DNA of 14,736 nt from an uncultured Lachnospiraceae bacterium (GCA_902803015.1 CADCOL010000252.1:1-14736), one strand, 5' to 3'; shown: positions 6,344 through 14,618, counted from the first letter of the stretch. A program made the numbers and translations. Notes: generated from the letters alone by a model not told the origin.

Positions 6344-8761
6344 ATGAATACAGCATTATCTTGGATTAAAGCATATGTTCCGGAACTTGAATGCACGGAT
6401 CAGGAATACACCGATGCAATGACCTTAACCGGAACGAAAGTGGAAGGCTTCGAAAGACTCGACAAGAATTTAAAAGACATTTATGTCGGCAAAATTCTTT
6501 CCATCGAAAAACATCCCGATGCCGACAAACTGATTGTCTGTCAGGTTGATTTGGGCGATAAACAGCTTCAGATTGTTACCGGCGCACCGAACGTGAAGGT
6601 TGGTGACAAGGTTCCCGTCGTTATTGACGGCGGTAAGGTGGCAGGCGGCCATGACGGCGGTCCGTTACCCGAAGACGGTATTGAAATCAAGAACGGAAAA
6701 CTCCGCGGCGTGGAATCCTTCGGTATGATGTGTTCCATCGAGGAACTCGGTTCCGACCGCAATTTCTATCCCGAAGCGCCGGAGTACGGCATTTATATTT
6801 TTCCCGAAGATACACCGGTCGGTGCGGATGCCATTGAAGTATTGGGACTTCATGATACGGTATTCGAGTATGAAATTACTTCCAACCGTGTGGATTGCTA
6901 CTCGGTTCTCGGTATTGCAAGAGAAGCGGCAGCAACCTTTAAAAAGCCCTTTGTTCCTCCTGTTGTAAACGTAAAAGGAAACGGCGAGGACGTAAACAAT
7001 TACGTATCCATCGAAATCGAGGACAAGGATCTCTGCCCGAGATACTGCGGAAGAGTTGTCAAGAATATCAAGTTCGGACCTTCTCCCGAGTGGATGCAGA
7101 GAAGACTTGCAAAGAGCGGAATCCGTCCGATCAACAACCTGGTTGATATCACAAACTACGTAATGGAAGAGTACGGCCAGCCGATGCATGCATTTGATTT
7201 ATCCACGATTCACGGCGGAAAAATCATTGTAAAGCGTGCCGAGGACGGAGCCAGATTCGTTACGCTTGACGGTCAGGAAAGAACGCTCGACAAAGACATT
7301 CTGATGATTAACGATGCGGAAGGCCCCGTAGCAATCGCGGGTATCATGGGCGGCGAGAATTCCATGATTACCGAGAACGTTACCACGGTACTTTTTGAGT
7401 CTGCCGCATTTAACGGTGCAAACATCCGCAAGAGTGCAAAGCGTCTCGGCCTTCGTACCGATGCTTCCGGTAAATTCGAAAAGGGCGTGGATCCCAGAAA
7501 CGCACTCGATGCCATCAACCGTGCCTGCGCACTTGTGGAAGAACTCGGCTGCGGTGAGGTTGTGGACGGCGTTGTGGATGCCAAAGCACCTTTAAAAGAA
7601 CTCCGTACGATTCCTTTTGAACCCGAAAGAATCAATGCCATGCTCGGTACCGATGTGAGCGTGGATGAGATGATGACGATTTTTGATCGTCTGGAATTAA
7701 AATATGACAAAGAGACGAATCTTCTTACGATTCCTTCCTTCCGTCAGGATCTGGAAGGCTTCTGCGATATCGCCGAAGAAGTTGCAAGATTCTACGGCTA
7801 CGACAAGATTCCGGTTACCCTGCCGGCGGGCGGTAATGCAGGCGGATTGTCCTACAAGCTTCGTATTGAACAGAAGTGCCGTGACATTGCGGAATACTGC
7901 GGATTCTCCCAGGGAATGACTTATTCCTTCGAAAGCCCGAAGGTATTCGATAAACTGCTTCTTGCAGCGGATGCAACCGAAAGAAATGCGATTACGATTT
8001 CCAATCCTCTGGGAGAGGATTTCTCCATCATGAGAACCCTTCCCTTAAACGGAATGCTGACCTCGCTTTCCACGAACTTCAACAGACGCAACAAGAACGT
8101 AAGACTTTATGAGCTGGCAAACATCTACATTCCGAAGGAACTTCCGCTTGTGGATTATCCGGATGAAAGAATGCAGCTTACATTCGGATTCTACGGAGAC
8201 GGCGATTTCTTCACGATGAAGGGCGTTGTGGAAACGCTTCTTAGCGGACTCGGCGCAAAGAAAAGAGAAGAGTACGATCCCGCATCCGGCAAACCGTTCT
8301 TACATCCCGGTCGTCAGGCAAACATTATTTACGACGGTGAAGTAATCGGCTATCTTGGAGAAGTTCATCCCGCGGTTTGCGATAATTACGATATCAAGAC
8401 ACGTGTATATGTGGCGGTTCTCGATATGCCGAAGATTCTTCCGGTAACTTCCTATGACCGCAAGTTTGAAGGCATTGCCAAGTTCCCTGCGGTAACCAGA
8501 GACATCAGTATGGTTGTTCCGCGTACGGTTCTTGCCGGACAGATTGAGAAGATTCTTTCCCAGCGCGGCGGTAAAATCCTCGAGAAGTTCGAACTCTTCG
8601 ATATTTACGAAGGTGAGCAGATTGATAAGGATCATAAGTCCATGGCATACGCATTGTCCTTCCGTGACAAGACCAAGACTCTGCAGGATGAGGATGTCAA
8701 TGCAGCCATGAAGAAGATTATGAACGGACTGGAAAGCCTCGGAATTGAACTTCGTAAATAA
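6344..8761 (+). CDS. pheT: Phenylalanine--tRNA ligase beta subunit
   Basis: Structural, tRNA-binding and editing subunit that pairs with PheS and clears mischarged Tyr-tRNA-Phe. At 805 residues it is the full bacterial length. Domains in order: an OB-fold tRNA-binding domain at about 40-155 (KHPDADKLIVCQVD, QIVTGAPNV); the B3/B4 editing region at about 210-400 (ITSNRVDCYSVLGIAREAA, PRYCGRVV, EYGQPMHAFD, GIMGGENS); B5 at about 424-492 (PERINAMLGTDVS, EEVARFYGYDKIP); a catalytic-like fold that lacks a functional active site in this family; and the ferredoxin-fold anticodon-binding domain at about 707-805 (KFPAVTRDISMVV, TLQDEDVNAAMKKI). GAGGA (6331-6335) lies 8 bases before the ATG. No terminator separates it from pheS, so the two form one operon. 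The promoter of the next gene begins inside its last codons. Confidence 0.97.
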   Translation: MNTALSWIKAYVPELECTDQEYTDAMTLTGTKVEGFERLDKNLKDIYVGKILSIEKHPDADKLIVCQVDLGDKQLQIVTGAPNVKVGDKVPVVIDGGKVAGGHDGGPLPEDGIEIKNGKLRGVESFGMMCSIEELGSDRNFYPEAPEYGIYIFPEDTPVGADAIEVLGLHDTVFEYEITSNRVDCYSVLGIAREAAATFKKPFVPPVVNVKGNGEDVNNYVSIEIEDKDLCPRYCGRVVKNIKFGPSPEWMQRRLAKSGIRPINNLVDITNYVMEEYGQPMHAFDLSTIHGGKIIVKRAEDGARFVTLDGQERTLDKDILMINDAEGPVAIAGIMGGENSMITENVTTVLFESAAFNGANIRKSAKRLGLRTDASGKFEKGVDPRNALDAINRACALVEELGCGEVVDGVVDAKAPLKELRTIPFEPERINAMLGTDVSVDEMMTIFDRLELKYDKETNLLTIPSFRQDLEGFCDIAEEVARFYGYDKIPVTLPAGGNAGGLSYKLRIEQKCRDIAEYCGFSQGMTYSFESPKVFDKLLLAADATERNAITISNPLGEDFSIMRTLPLNGMLTSLSTNFNRRNKNVRLYELANIYIPKELPLVDYPDERMQLTFGFYGDGDFFTMKGVVETLLSGLGAKKREEYDPASGKPFLHPGRQANIIYDGEVIGYLGEVHPAVCDNYDIKTRVYVAVLDMPKILPVTSYDRKFEGIAKFPAVTRDISMVVPRTVLAGQIEKILSQRGGKILEKFELFDIYEGEQIDKDHKSMAYALSFRDKTKTLQDEDVNAAMKKIMNGLESLGIELRK

Positions 8762-8774
8762 AAGTTGTTATAAT
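8745..8774 (+). promoter_or_regulatory. Promoter of the A/P/Q-rich membrane protein gene
   Basis: TTGAAC (8745-8750), inside the last codons of pheT, an 18-base spacer, then a perfect TATAAT (8769-8774). The predicted start is near 8781, giving a leader of about 60 bases. Confidence 0.6.
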
Positions 8775-8778
8775 ACGG

Positions 8779-8797
8779 TTAATAATTAATTTATTAA
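8779..8797 (+). promoter_or_regulatory. A/U-only hairpin at the predicted 5' end of the message
   Basis: TTAATAA (8779-8785) is the exact complement of TTATTAA (8791-8797), with a 5-base loop. It sits on the predicted transcript start. The stem has only A-U pairs, so it is weak, and in AT-rich DNA such a match can occur by chance. Confidence 0.3.
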
Positions 8798-8840
8798 AAA
8801 TATCACAAAAGAAATATCACACAAAGAAAGGGGAATTATT

Positions 8841-10418
8841 ATGGATGGTAATTCTACTAACGTAACACCTGAAGTAGCAGTAACACCCGATGTTGCTCCT
8901 GCAACTCCCGTAGCTCCGGTTGCTCCCACTCCCGATGAAGTGGCAGCACAGGCTGTAGCATCAATGCAGGCAGCACAGGCAGCGGCAGCGGCTCAACCCG
9001 GAGCAGCAGCAGTTCAGCCCGGAGCAGCAGCACCTCAGATGGGATTGGCGGCAGCACCGGAGGCAGCGGCAGCACCTCAGCCCGCACCCGAAGTTGCACC
9101 TCAGCCCGCACCTGCACCTCAGCCCGCACCGGCACCTGAAGTTGCACCCGCACAGGCTGCGGCAGCACCGAAAAAAGAACTTACTCCGGAAGAGCAGGCA
9201 AAGAAGAAAAAGAAAATCATTATCGGTGTAGTCATCGGATGTGTGGCAGCCGTTGTTGCTTTGATTTTCTTAATCTTATTGATTTCGATTCTTACCGTAT
9301 TCAAGAAACCGAAGATTAACTTAAACAAGTATGTTGTTGTTAACTATGAAGGTTATGAAGGACGCGGTCGTGCAAACGCAGTCATTGATTACGCTAAACT
9401 TCGTTCCGACTACAACAACAAGATTAAGATTAAGAGAAAATATGCAGATACCATGCGTTTGAACTACTTCGGATATGCAAATGCTACCGATGCACAGATT
9501 GGTATGGAATACTTCTGTGATTCCCTTCGTTTAAATGTTGAACCTTCCAATTCGCTTCACACCGGCGATGAAGTTCAGATTACCTGGGATATCGATGATG
9601 CAGCAATTACCGAGTATTGCAAGGTTAAAATCAAACACAAAGATTTTACTTCCAAGGCTGAAGGATTCAAGCAGGCCGGCTTGTTCGATCCGTTTGAGTT
9701 CATCACCTTATCCTACAGTGGTATCGCACCGAACGGATATTTGAATATCGAGAAAGACTACAGCAACGAAATGGTAGATTACATTTCCTATCAGGCAGAC
9801 AGATACGACAATCTTTCCAACGGAGATAAAATCACCATTAAGATTACCATTGGCAACGAAGACAGTTTTGCTGATCGTTTCGGCGCACTTCCCAATGTAG
9901 AAGAGAAAGAGTATGTGGTTGAAGGACTTCCCGCATATATTCAGAGCGCTTCCGAACTCGGTGACGAGAATGTCAACAAAGTAATCGCTCAGGCAAACGA
10001 CGCAATCAAGGCGAAGTACAGAAGAGAAGGTTCCAGATACTCCGTAGGATACAATGTTGAATCCGTACAGTATGTAGGAAACTATTTCTTAAAGCCGAAG
10101 GCAGGCAACGGTCGCAACGGTAACGTAATTTACTTCGTATTCAAAGTAAATTACAGTATCAATTATCGTGAAGAGAGCGGTCAGTATGGTACTTACGTAG
10201 CCATGAAGTATTCCGATATCAAGAATCTTCCGGAAGAAGGCGTTGTAGTTAACGTTATGGATTATTATATTGATGCTCCTTCCTGCATGGTAGAAGATGG
10301 TGTGGTTGTATCCGACAGCTTCTACTTATACGGATATCGTAGTCTGGATGATGCATTCGATAAGATTGTTATGAACAACATCGAAAACTACGAGTACGAG
10401 AAGAACATTACCGAATAA
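8841..10418 (+). CDS. Single-pass membrane protein, Ala/Pro/Gln-rich N-terminus and duplicated extracellular unit; function unknown
   Basis: A 525-residue protein I cannot name. Residues 1-110 are almost only Ala, Pro, Gln, Val and Glu, with no signal peptide. A lysine block (121-125) precedes one strong membrane helix at about 126-151. The lysines before the helix predict the N-terminus inside and residues 155-525 outside. The outer part shows two related units. Unit 1 opens KYVVVNYEGYEGRG (163) and has TGDEVQI (241) and KDFTSKAEGF (267). Unit 2 opens EFITLSYSG (286) and has NGDKITI (327) and KEYVVEGL (356). The C-terminal 160 residues are unrelated to these and rich in Tyr and Val. Clostridial proteins with a similar inside-helix-outside plan often carry a zinc ribbon where this one has the A/P/Q linker; that comparison is from memory. 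The ribosome site AAAGGGG is about 9 bases before the ATG. It has its own promoter and terminator, so it is probably a single-gene unit. Confidence 0.8.
   Translation: MDGNSTNVTPEVAVTPDVAPATPVAPVAPTPDEVAAQAVASMQAAQAAAAAQPGAAAVQPGAAAPQMGLAAAPEAAAAPQPAPEVAPQPAPAPQPAPAPEVAPAQAAAAPKKELTPEEQAKKKKKIIIGVVIGCVAAVVALIFLILLISILTVFKKPKINLNKYVVVNYEGYEGRGRANAVIDYAKLRSDYNNKIKIKRKYADTMRLNYFGYANATDAQIGMEYFCDSLRLNVEPSNSLHTGDEVQITWDIDDAAITEYCKVKIKHKDFTSKAEGFKQAGLFDPFEFITLSYSGIAPNGYLNIEKDYSNEMVDYISYQADRYDNLSNGDKITIKITIGNEDSFADRFGALPNVEEKEYVVEGLPAYIQSASELGDENVNKVIAQANDAIKAKYRREGSRYSVGYNVESVQYVGNYFLKPKAGNGRNGNVIYFVFKVNYSINYREESGQYGTYVAMKYSDIKNLPEEGVVVNVMDYYIDAPSCMVEDGVVVSDSFYLYGYRSLDDAFDKIVMNNIENYEYEKNITE
8997..9130 (+). 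repeat. Short direct repeats encoding the Ala/Pro/Gln linker
   Basis: The 16-mer CACCTCAGCCCGCACC occurs exactly three times, at 9073, 9097 and 9115, spaced by 24 and 18 bases. The 15-mer CCCGGAGCAGCAGCA occurs at 8997 and 9018. All spacings are multiples of three, so gain or loss of a copy would keep the reading frame. This is a slippage-prone, possibly length-variable segment. Confidence 0.75.
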
Positions 10419-10437
10419 GGGATTACTAACGTATGTT

Positions 10438-10469
10438 AAAGCCCCGCCGGCACTGCAGGCGGGGTTTTT
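10438..10469 (+). terminator. Intrinsic terminator
   Basis: CCCCGCC (10442-10448) pairs perfectly with GGCGGGG (10458-10464) around a 9-base loop and is followed by TTTTT. Preceding A bases can extend the stem. It starts 20 bases after the stop codon of the membrane protein gene. Confidence 0.93.
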
Positions 10470-10471
10470 GT

Positions 10472-10500
10472 TTGCCGCCGCGGGAGATTCGTTGTATAAT
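10472..10500 (+). promoter_or_regulatory. Promoter of the aminopeptidase-queA operon
   Basis: TTGCCG (10472-10477), a 17-base spacer and a perfect TATAAT (10495-10500), placed 3 bases after the T-run of the preceding terminator. The predicted start is near 10507. Confidence 0.65.
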
Positions 10501-10505
10501 ATGCC

Positions 10506-10520
10506 TTGGGTTTTTCCCAA
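10506..10520 (+). promoter_or_regulatory. 5'-terminal hairpin of the aminopeptidase message
   Basis: TTGGG and CCCAA pair around a TTTTT loop. The stem begins at the predicted transcript start, so the mRNA may carry a hairpin at its very 5' end. It is 9 bases upstream of the GAGAGGTG ribosome site. Confidence 0.4.
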
Positions 10521-10544
10521 ATAATTCAAGAGAGGTGTAAATGC

Positions 10545-11981
10545 ATGAAAAACAAAAATGTATGGTTGAAATATAACAAAACGCAGTTAAACAGGCTGGA
10601 TACATTCTGCGAAGATTACAGGAATTTTATCTCCGATTGCAAAACGGAACGTGAGTGTACGGATTATATCGTAAATGACCTGGAGAATGCAGGATTCGTA
10701 TCTTTGAAATCCTGCCTGGATTCCAAAAAGAAATTAAAAGCAGGAGATAAAATCTATGCGGTCAATCGCAATAAAGGCGTTCTGGCATTCCGCATCGGAA
10801 AACTTGCGCTTGAAGAAGGTATGAATATTCTGGGTGCGCATATTGACTCCCCGAGACTGGATGTAAAGCAGAACCCCTTATATGAGGACGGCGGTTTTGC
10901 TTATCTTGATACGCATTATTACGGCGGCATCAAGAAATACCAGTGGGTTACGCTTCCTCTTGCCATTCACGGCGTTGTTGTAAAGAAGGATTTGACGACG
11001 ACAATCATTAACCTGGGTGAGGAAGATGACGATCCCGTATTCTTTATTTCAGATCTTTTGATACACCTTTCCCAGGAACAGCTTGAAAAGAAAGCATCCA
11101 AGGTAATTGAAGGCGAAGCACTGGATATTATAGTCGGAAACAAGCCGGCCGGAACCGCTGCGGATGCAAAAACCGCAAAGGGCGCGAAAGCAAAGGACGA
11201 AGAAGAATCGAAAGCAGAGAAAGAAGCGGTAAAGAAGTCTGTTCTTGCTCTTTTGAAAGAATATTACGATATCGAGGAAGAGGATTTTCTCTCCGCAGAA
11301 CTTGAAATTGTGCCTGCGGGCAAGGCAAGAGACTGCGGCTTTGACCGAAGCATGATTATGGGATACGGTCAGGATGACAGGGTTTGTTCCTATCCTTCCT
11401 ACAGAGCATTAATCGATGCACCCGCATTGAGCCGTACCGCATGCTGTATTCTTGTGGACAAGGAGGAAATCGGTTCGGTCGGTGCGAGCGGAATGACTTC
11501 ATTTTTCTTTGAAAATACGGTAGCCGAAATCCTTGCTCTTACGGGAGATACCGACGAACTGACACTTCGAAGATGCCTGTCGAATTCCAATATGCTTTCT
11601 TCCGATGTATCGAGTGCATTCGATCCGACTTACGCATCCAGTTTCGATAAAAAGAATGTGGCTTATCTCGGTAACGGTATGGTTCTTTGCAAATTCACGG
11701 GTGCCAGAGGCAAGTCCGGTTCCAATGATGCGGATGCGGAGTATCTGGGTAAACTGCGTGCGATTTTTGACAAGGACGATGTCAGCATCCAGCTTGCGGA
11801 ACTCGGAAAAGTCGATCTGGGCGGCGGCGGAACCATCGCATACATTCTTGCCAAATACGGCATGAACGTAATCGACTGTGGTGTTGCGGTACTTAACATG
11901 CATGCACCTTACGAAGTCACCTCGAAGGCGGATATTTACGAAACCTATCGCGGATATTTAAGCTTTTTGAAAAATATGTAA
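10545..11981 (+). CDS. M18-family zinc aminopeptidase
   Basis: A cytoplasmic di-zinc exopeptidase that trims N-terminal residues, in this family often acidic or neutral ones, from peptides. It has 478 residues, the usual M18 size. Seen: GAHIDSPR (97-104, metal ligand H99), HYYGGIKKYQW, MGYGQDDR (272-279, bridging Asp at 277 or 278), DKEEIGSVGASG (catalytic and metal Glu pair 307/308) and MHAPYEVTSKAD (metal ligand H453). Residues about 206-232 are a Lys/Glu/Ala-rich low-complexity insert (AKTAKGAKAKDEEESK) in the region where the family's second domain lies. I choose ATG at 10545 because GAGAGGTG (10530-10537) is 7 bases upstream. The in-frame TTG at 10506 lies in the leader hairpin with no ribosome site, and the ATG at 10541 is out of frame. 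queA follows closely. Confidence 0.92.
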   Translation: MKNKNVWLKYNKTQLNRLDTFCEDYRNFISDCKTERECTDYIVNDLENAGFVSLKSCLDSKKKLKAGDKIYAVNRNKGVLAFRIGKLALEEGMNILGAHIDSPRLDVKQNPLYEDGGFAYLDTHYYGGIKKYQWVTLPLAIHGVVVKKDLTTTIINLGEEDDDPVFFISDLLIHLSQEQLEKKASKVIEGEALDIIVGNKPAGTAADAKTAKGAKAKDEEESKAEKEAVKKSVLALLKEYYDIEEEDFLSAELEIVPAGKARDCGFDRSMIMGYGQDDRVCSYPSYRALIDAPALSRTACCILVDKEEIGSVGASGMTSFFFENTVAEILALTGDTDELTLRRCLSNSNMLSSDVSSAFDPTYASSFDKKNVAYLGNGMVLCKFTGARGKSGSNDADAEYLGKLRAIFDKDDVSIQLAELGKVDLGGGGTIAYILAKYGMNVIDCGVAVLNMHAPYEVTSKADIYETYRGYLSFLKNM

Positions 11982-12005
11982 TTTCAAGTGAACATGGATA
12001 CGGTT

Positions 12006-13037
12006 ATGACACTTAAAAAATCAGATTTTTACTTCGACCTTCCCGAGGAACTGATTGCGCAGGATCCGCTCGAAGACAGAAGTTCGTCAAGATTATTGCA
12101 TTTAAATAAAAATACGGGTGAGTTTTCCCATCATATTTTCAAAGAAGTTCCGACTTTTTTAAAACCCGGAGACTGCCTGGTTTTGAATAATACCAAAGTA
12201 ATTCCGGCAAGGCTTTACGGAACCAGGGAAGGCACCGGAGCGGTCGTGGAATTTCTGCTTTTAAAGCGTCTGGAAGGAGATGTCTGGGAAACACTTGTAA
12301 AGCCCGGGAAAAAGGCAAGAGAGGGCATGCGTTTTTCCTTCGGAGAAGGAAAGCTGAAGGCCGAAATCGTAGGCATTGCGGACGAAGGAAAGCGCCTTGT
12401 GCATTTTGAATACGAGGGAATCTGGGAAGAAATTCTCGATGCTCTCGGAGAAATGCCGTTACCTCCTTACATTACGCATAAACTTCAGGATAAAAACCGT
12501 TATCAGACTGTTTATGCCAAATACGAAGGCTCTGCGGCAGCACCGACGGCGGGATTGCATTTTACCAATGCGCTGCTGGACGAAATCCGTGAAATGGGCG
12601 TGGATGTGGTTTTTGTAACGCTTCATGTCGGACTCGGAACGTTCCGTCCGGTGAAGGAAGAAAATATTTTAGATCACCATATGCATTCGGAATACTATGA
12701 AGTAACGGCGGATGCAGCGAACCGGATTAATGCCTGCAAAGAGCGCGGCGGAAGGGTAATTTGCGTCGGAACGACTTCCTGCAGAACCCTGGAAAGTGCC
12801 GCAAACGATGAGGGAAAAGTGATAGCGGGATGCGACAATACGGAGATTTTTATCTATCCCGGATATAAATTCAGGGTTTTGGACGGACTGATTACGAATT
12901 TCCACCTGCCGGAATCCACGCTGATTATGCTGGTTTCCGCACTGGCAGGCCGTGAACACGTGCTTGCGGCATACGAAGAAGCCATAAAAGAACGGTACCG
13001 GTTCTTTTCGTTCGGGGATGCGATGATAATTCTTTGA
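12006..13037 (+). CDS. queA: S-adenosylmethionine:tRNA ribosyltransferase-isomerase
   Basis: QueA moves the ribose of S-adenosylmethionine onto 7-aminomethyl-7-deazaguanine in tRNA to make epoxyqueuosine, the penultimate step of queuosine synthesis at wobble position 34. Seen in order: [15 protein letters not shown] at the N-terminus, [60 protein letters not shown] and [10 protein letters not shown] at the C-terminus, all family signatures. Starting at ATG 12006 gives 343 residues, the normal length. GTG at 11988 and ATG at 11994 are in frame and only 6-12 bases after the aminopeptidase stop, so up to six extra residues are possible. None of the three has a strong ribosome site, which suggests coupling to the upstream gene. 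The usual partner tgt is not next to it in this window. It converges on the glycosyltransferase gene. Confidence 0.96.
   Translation: MTLKKSDFYFDLPEELIAQDPLEDRSSSRLLHLNKNTGEFSHHIFKEVPTFLKPGDCLVLNNTKVIPARLYGTREGTGAVVEFLLLKRLEGDVWETLVKPGKKAREGMRFSFGEGKLKAEIVGIADEGKRLVHFEYEGIWEEILDALGEMPLPPYITHKLQDKNRYQTVYAKYEGSAAAPTAGLHFTNALLDEIREMGVDVVFVTLHVGLGTFRPVKEENILDHHMHSEYYEVTADAANRINACKERGGRVICVGTTSCRTLESAANDEGKVIAGCDNTEIFIYPGYKFRVLDGLITNFHLPESTLIMLVSALAGREHVLAAYEEAIKERYRFFSFGDAMIIL
12986..13008. terminator. Possible bidirectional terminator hairpin inside the end of queA
   Basis: AAAAGAAC (12986-12993) is the exact complement of GTTCTTTT (13001-13008) around a 7-base loop. It has an A-run on one side and a T-run on the other, so it reads as a weak terminator on either strand. 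On the minus strand it begins 38 bases after the glycosyltransferase stop, a normal terminator position. The same bases encode the conserved queA residues KERYRFF, so coding constraint may explain it. The stem has few G-C pairs. Confidence 0.35.
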
Positions 13038-13045
13038 TGTGAGGG

Positions 13046-14479
13046 TTATTTGGATATTTTGTAGATATCGACATAGGATGTGCCGATGATGCCGTTATTG
13101 ATCCGGCACTCTGCGGAGAATCCCCGGGAAAGCACGATTTCTTTGAATTCGTCAGCACTTTCGGGAGAAATGATTAACCAGTAAACAGTGTTTTCTTCCA
13201 ATTCGGGAAAATCTTCGGGGGTTACAAGTTCGTGAGAAACGCCGGGATAATAATAATCCGAAAGGGTCCAGTCCATGTTCTGATGGTTGGTCAGGATCCG
13301 GTCGGTATCCTGCATATCGGAAGTTACCGAGAGCGTGGCTTTTAAAAGCTCGTTTTCGAGCATGTCTTTGCGGATAATTTCAAGAGATCCGGAATAGGAT
13401 GAAATAACAATAACAACAAGGACGAGGGCAGCAAGAATGCTTCGTCCTTTTATTTTTGCATTTGAGATAAAATATCCGAGCAGGAACCATGCGATGACGC
13501 AGACAGGATAAAGATATCTCGTGATGAACAGGGGGCGCACGATGCGGGAAACCATGATTCCGATGAACATGGTTCCGAAGATGGCAAGAAATCCGGCCGC
13601 AACCCAAAAGATGTCGTTTGTTTCGCTTTTAGTATTTTCGCGAGGCCCTTTCTTTATGAAAATCAGATTTCCGATTACAAACAAAACCGCGCTCGCAAGC
13701 AGAATTCCGAACAGAACCAGACTCAGTTTTCCTGCGAAAATGTATTCAAAGCATTCCCTTAATGTCGGAATCCACATCATCCAAAAATCATCGGAAGTAC
13801 GTTTGAATGTGGTAAACAAAACAAAGAACCACGGAAGATAGCATACTATTGCGGCAACCGAAGAAATCAGGGTTTTCAGACCGTATTCTTTTCTTTTTAT
13901 GATGGAATAAACGATTAAGAAAAGATAGAAGAACGAAATCATTACCAGGCAGTAATAATGCGTATATGCGGCAGCAACGCAGGCAGCCGTAAAAAAGATA
14001 TAATCCTTTGTTTTATGTTCTTCGAGAATTCTTTGAAGAAAGAGAAAGGAAGTTAAGACAAACAATGCGCCGAAAGAATACATACGGACTTCCACATTGT
14101 ACGTAAATGTATTGGGCAGAAGCGAAGCACAGGAGATCAGAAGAAACGATGTGATGAAGCCGAATTTGCGCTCAATATAAGTAACGGAAATTGCGATTAC
14201 ACCAAGATACGCAAGGAATGAGACGAGGTGATAAGCCCATCCTTTAAAGCCGAAAACGGTGCAGAACAATTTTACCAGTATGTAATAAAGGGGAGGATGT
14301 ACGTCGGCGGCCGTTTCACGGAACATGTCGAAAACGTTCATTTTGGCCAACAGAATCGTATAGGCTTCGTCACCCCAGAAATAATTGTCGAAGATTCGAA
14401 GAAAATGCGGAATTACCAGAATTATCGCATAGATGCACAGCAAAATCTGCCATTTGTGTTTTTTCAGAAATTCCGTCAT
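13046..14479 (-). CDS. GT39-like polytopic membrane glycosyltransferase
   Basis: A GT-C-fold integral membrane glycosyltransferase of 477 residues, expected to move a sugar from a polyprenyl-phosphate donor to an acceptor on the outer face of the membrane. Seen: a first helix (about 11-28), then the extracytoplasmic loop motif FWGDEAYT with the acidic pair D37/E38, then DVHPPLYY (59-66) and EVRMYS (130-135). These are the hallmark spots of the dolichyl-phosphate-mannose transferase/ArnT-like superfamily. About ten more hydrophobic segments follow to residue 370. The last 90 residues are soluble and probably outside. The ATG is preceded by AAAGGA about 7 bases upstream. The gene stands alone on this strand and its stop is 8 bases from that of queA. 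The acceptor is unknown; no glycan cluster surrounds it. Confidence 0.87.
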   Translation of the reverse strand: MTEFLKKHKWQILLCIYAIILVIPHFLRIFDNYFWGDEAYTILLAKMNVFDMFRETAADVHPPLYYILVKLFCTVFGFKGWAYHLVSFLAYLGVIAISVTYIERKFGFITSFLLISCASLLPNTFTYNVEVRMYSFGALFVLTSFLFLQRILEEHKTKDYIFFTAACVAAAYTHYYCLVMISFFYLFLIVYSIIKRKEYGLKTLISSVAAIVCYLPWFFVLFTTFKRTSDDFWMMWIPTLRECFEYIFAGKLSLVLFGILLASAVLFVIGNLIFIKKGPRENTKSETNDIFWVAAGFLAIFGTMFIGIMVSRIVRPLFITRYLYPVCVIAWFLLGYFISNAKIKGRSILAALVLVVIVISSYSGSLEIIRKDMLENELLKATLSVTSDMQDTDRILTNHQNMDWTLSDYYYPGVSHELVTPEDFPELEENTVYWLIISPESADEFKEIVLSRGFSAECRINNGIIGTSYVDIYKISK

Positions 14480-14504
14480 TTGAAATCCTTTCCTGTGACA
14501 TGAA

Positions 14505-14534
14505 CCGATATAATGAATTTCGGCTTACATTATA
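14505..14534 (-). promoter_or_regulatory. Probable -10 and inverted repeat before the glycosyltransferase gene
   Basis: On the minus strand TATAAT (14534-14529) could serve as a -10; no good -35 or extended -10 is seen. TATAATG (14509-14515, plus strand) and CATTATA (14528-14534) form a 7-bp inverted repeat with a 12-base spacer, which could be an operator. CCGA/TCGG (14523-14520 with 14508-14505) could form a weak hairpin at the predicted transcript start near 14522. Confidence 0.35.
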
Positions 14535-14590
14535 ATATCACTTTAACGGGTGTTCGTCCATTTTATCCGCTGTATTTCACACATATAGCC

Positions 14591-14618
14591 TTGCAAGGGG
14601 ACAAATATTTGATATAAT
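14591..14618 (+). promoter_or_regulatory. Strong promoter of the last gene (pta-like)
   Basis: TTGCAA (14591-14596), a 16-base spacer and a perfect TATAAT (14613-14618), with TG at 14610-14611 making an extended -10. The predicted start is near 14625, giving a leader of about 60 bases. Confidence 0.75.

Noticed and set aside
9073..9130. Direct repeats as a CRISPR array
   Set aside because: The repeats are short, in frame, separated by 2-8 bases and inside a coding sequence, with no spacer-like units.
8857..9168. Long Leu/Pro/Gln-rich open frame on the minus strand
   Set aside because: It is the mirror of the GCA/CCC-rich repeat coding tract, with low complexity and no ribosome site.
10506..10544. 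TTG at 10506 as the start of the aminopeptidase
   Set aside because: It lies at the predicted transcript start within a hairpin. The ATG at 10545 has a good Shine-Dalgarno site, and the family N-terminus fits it.
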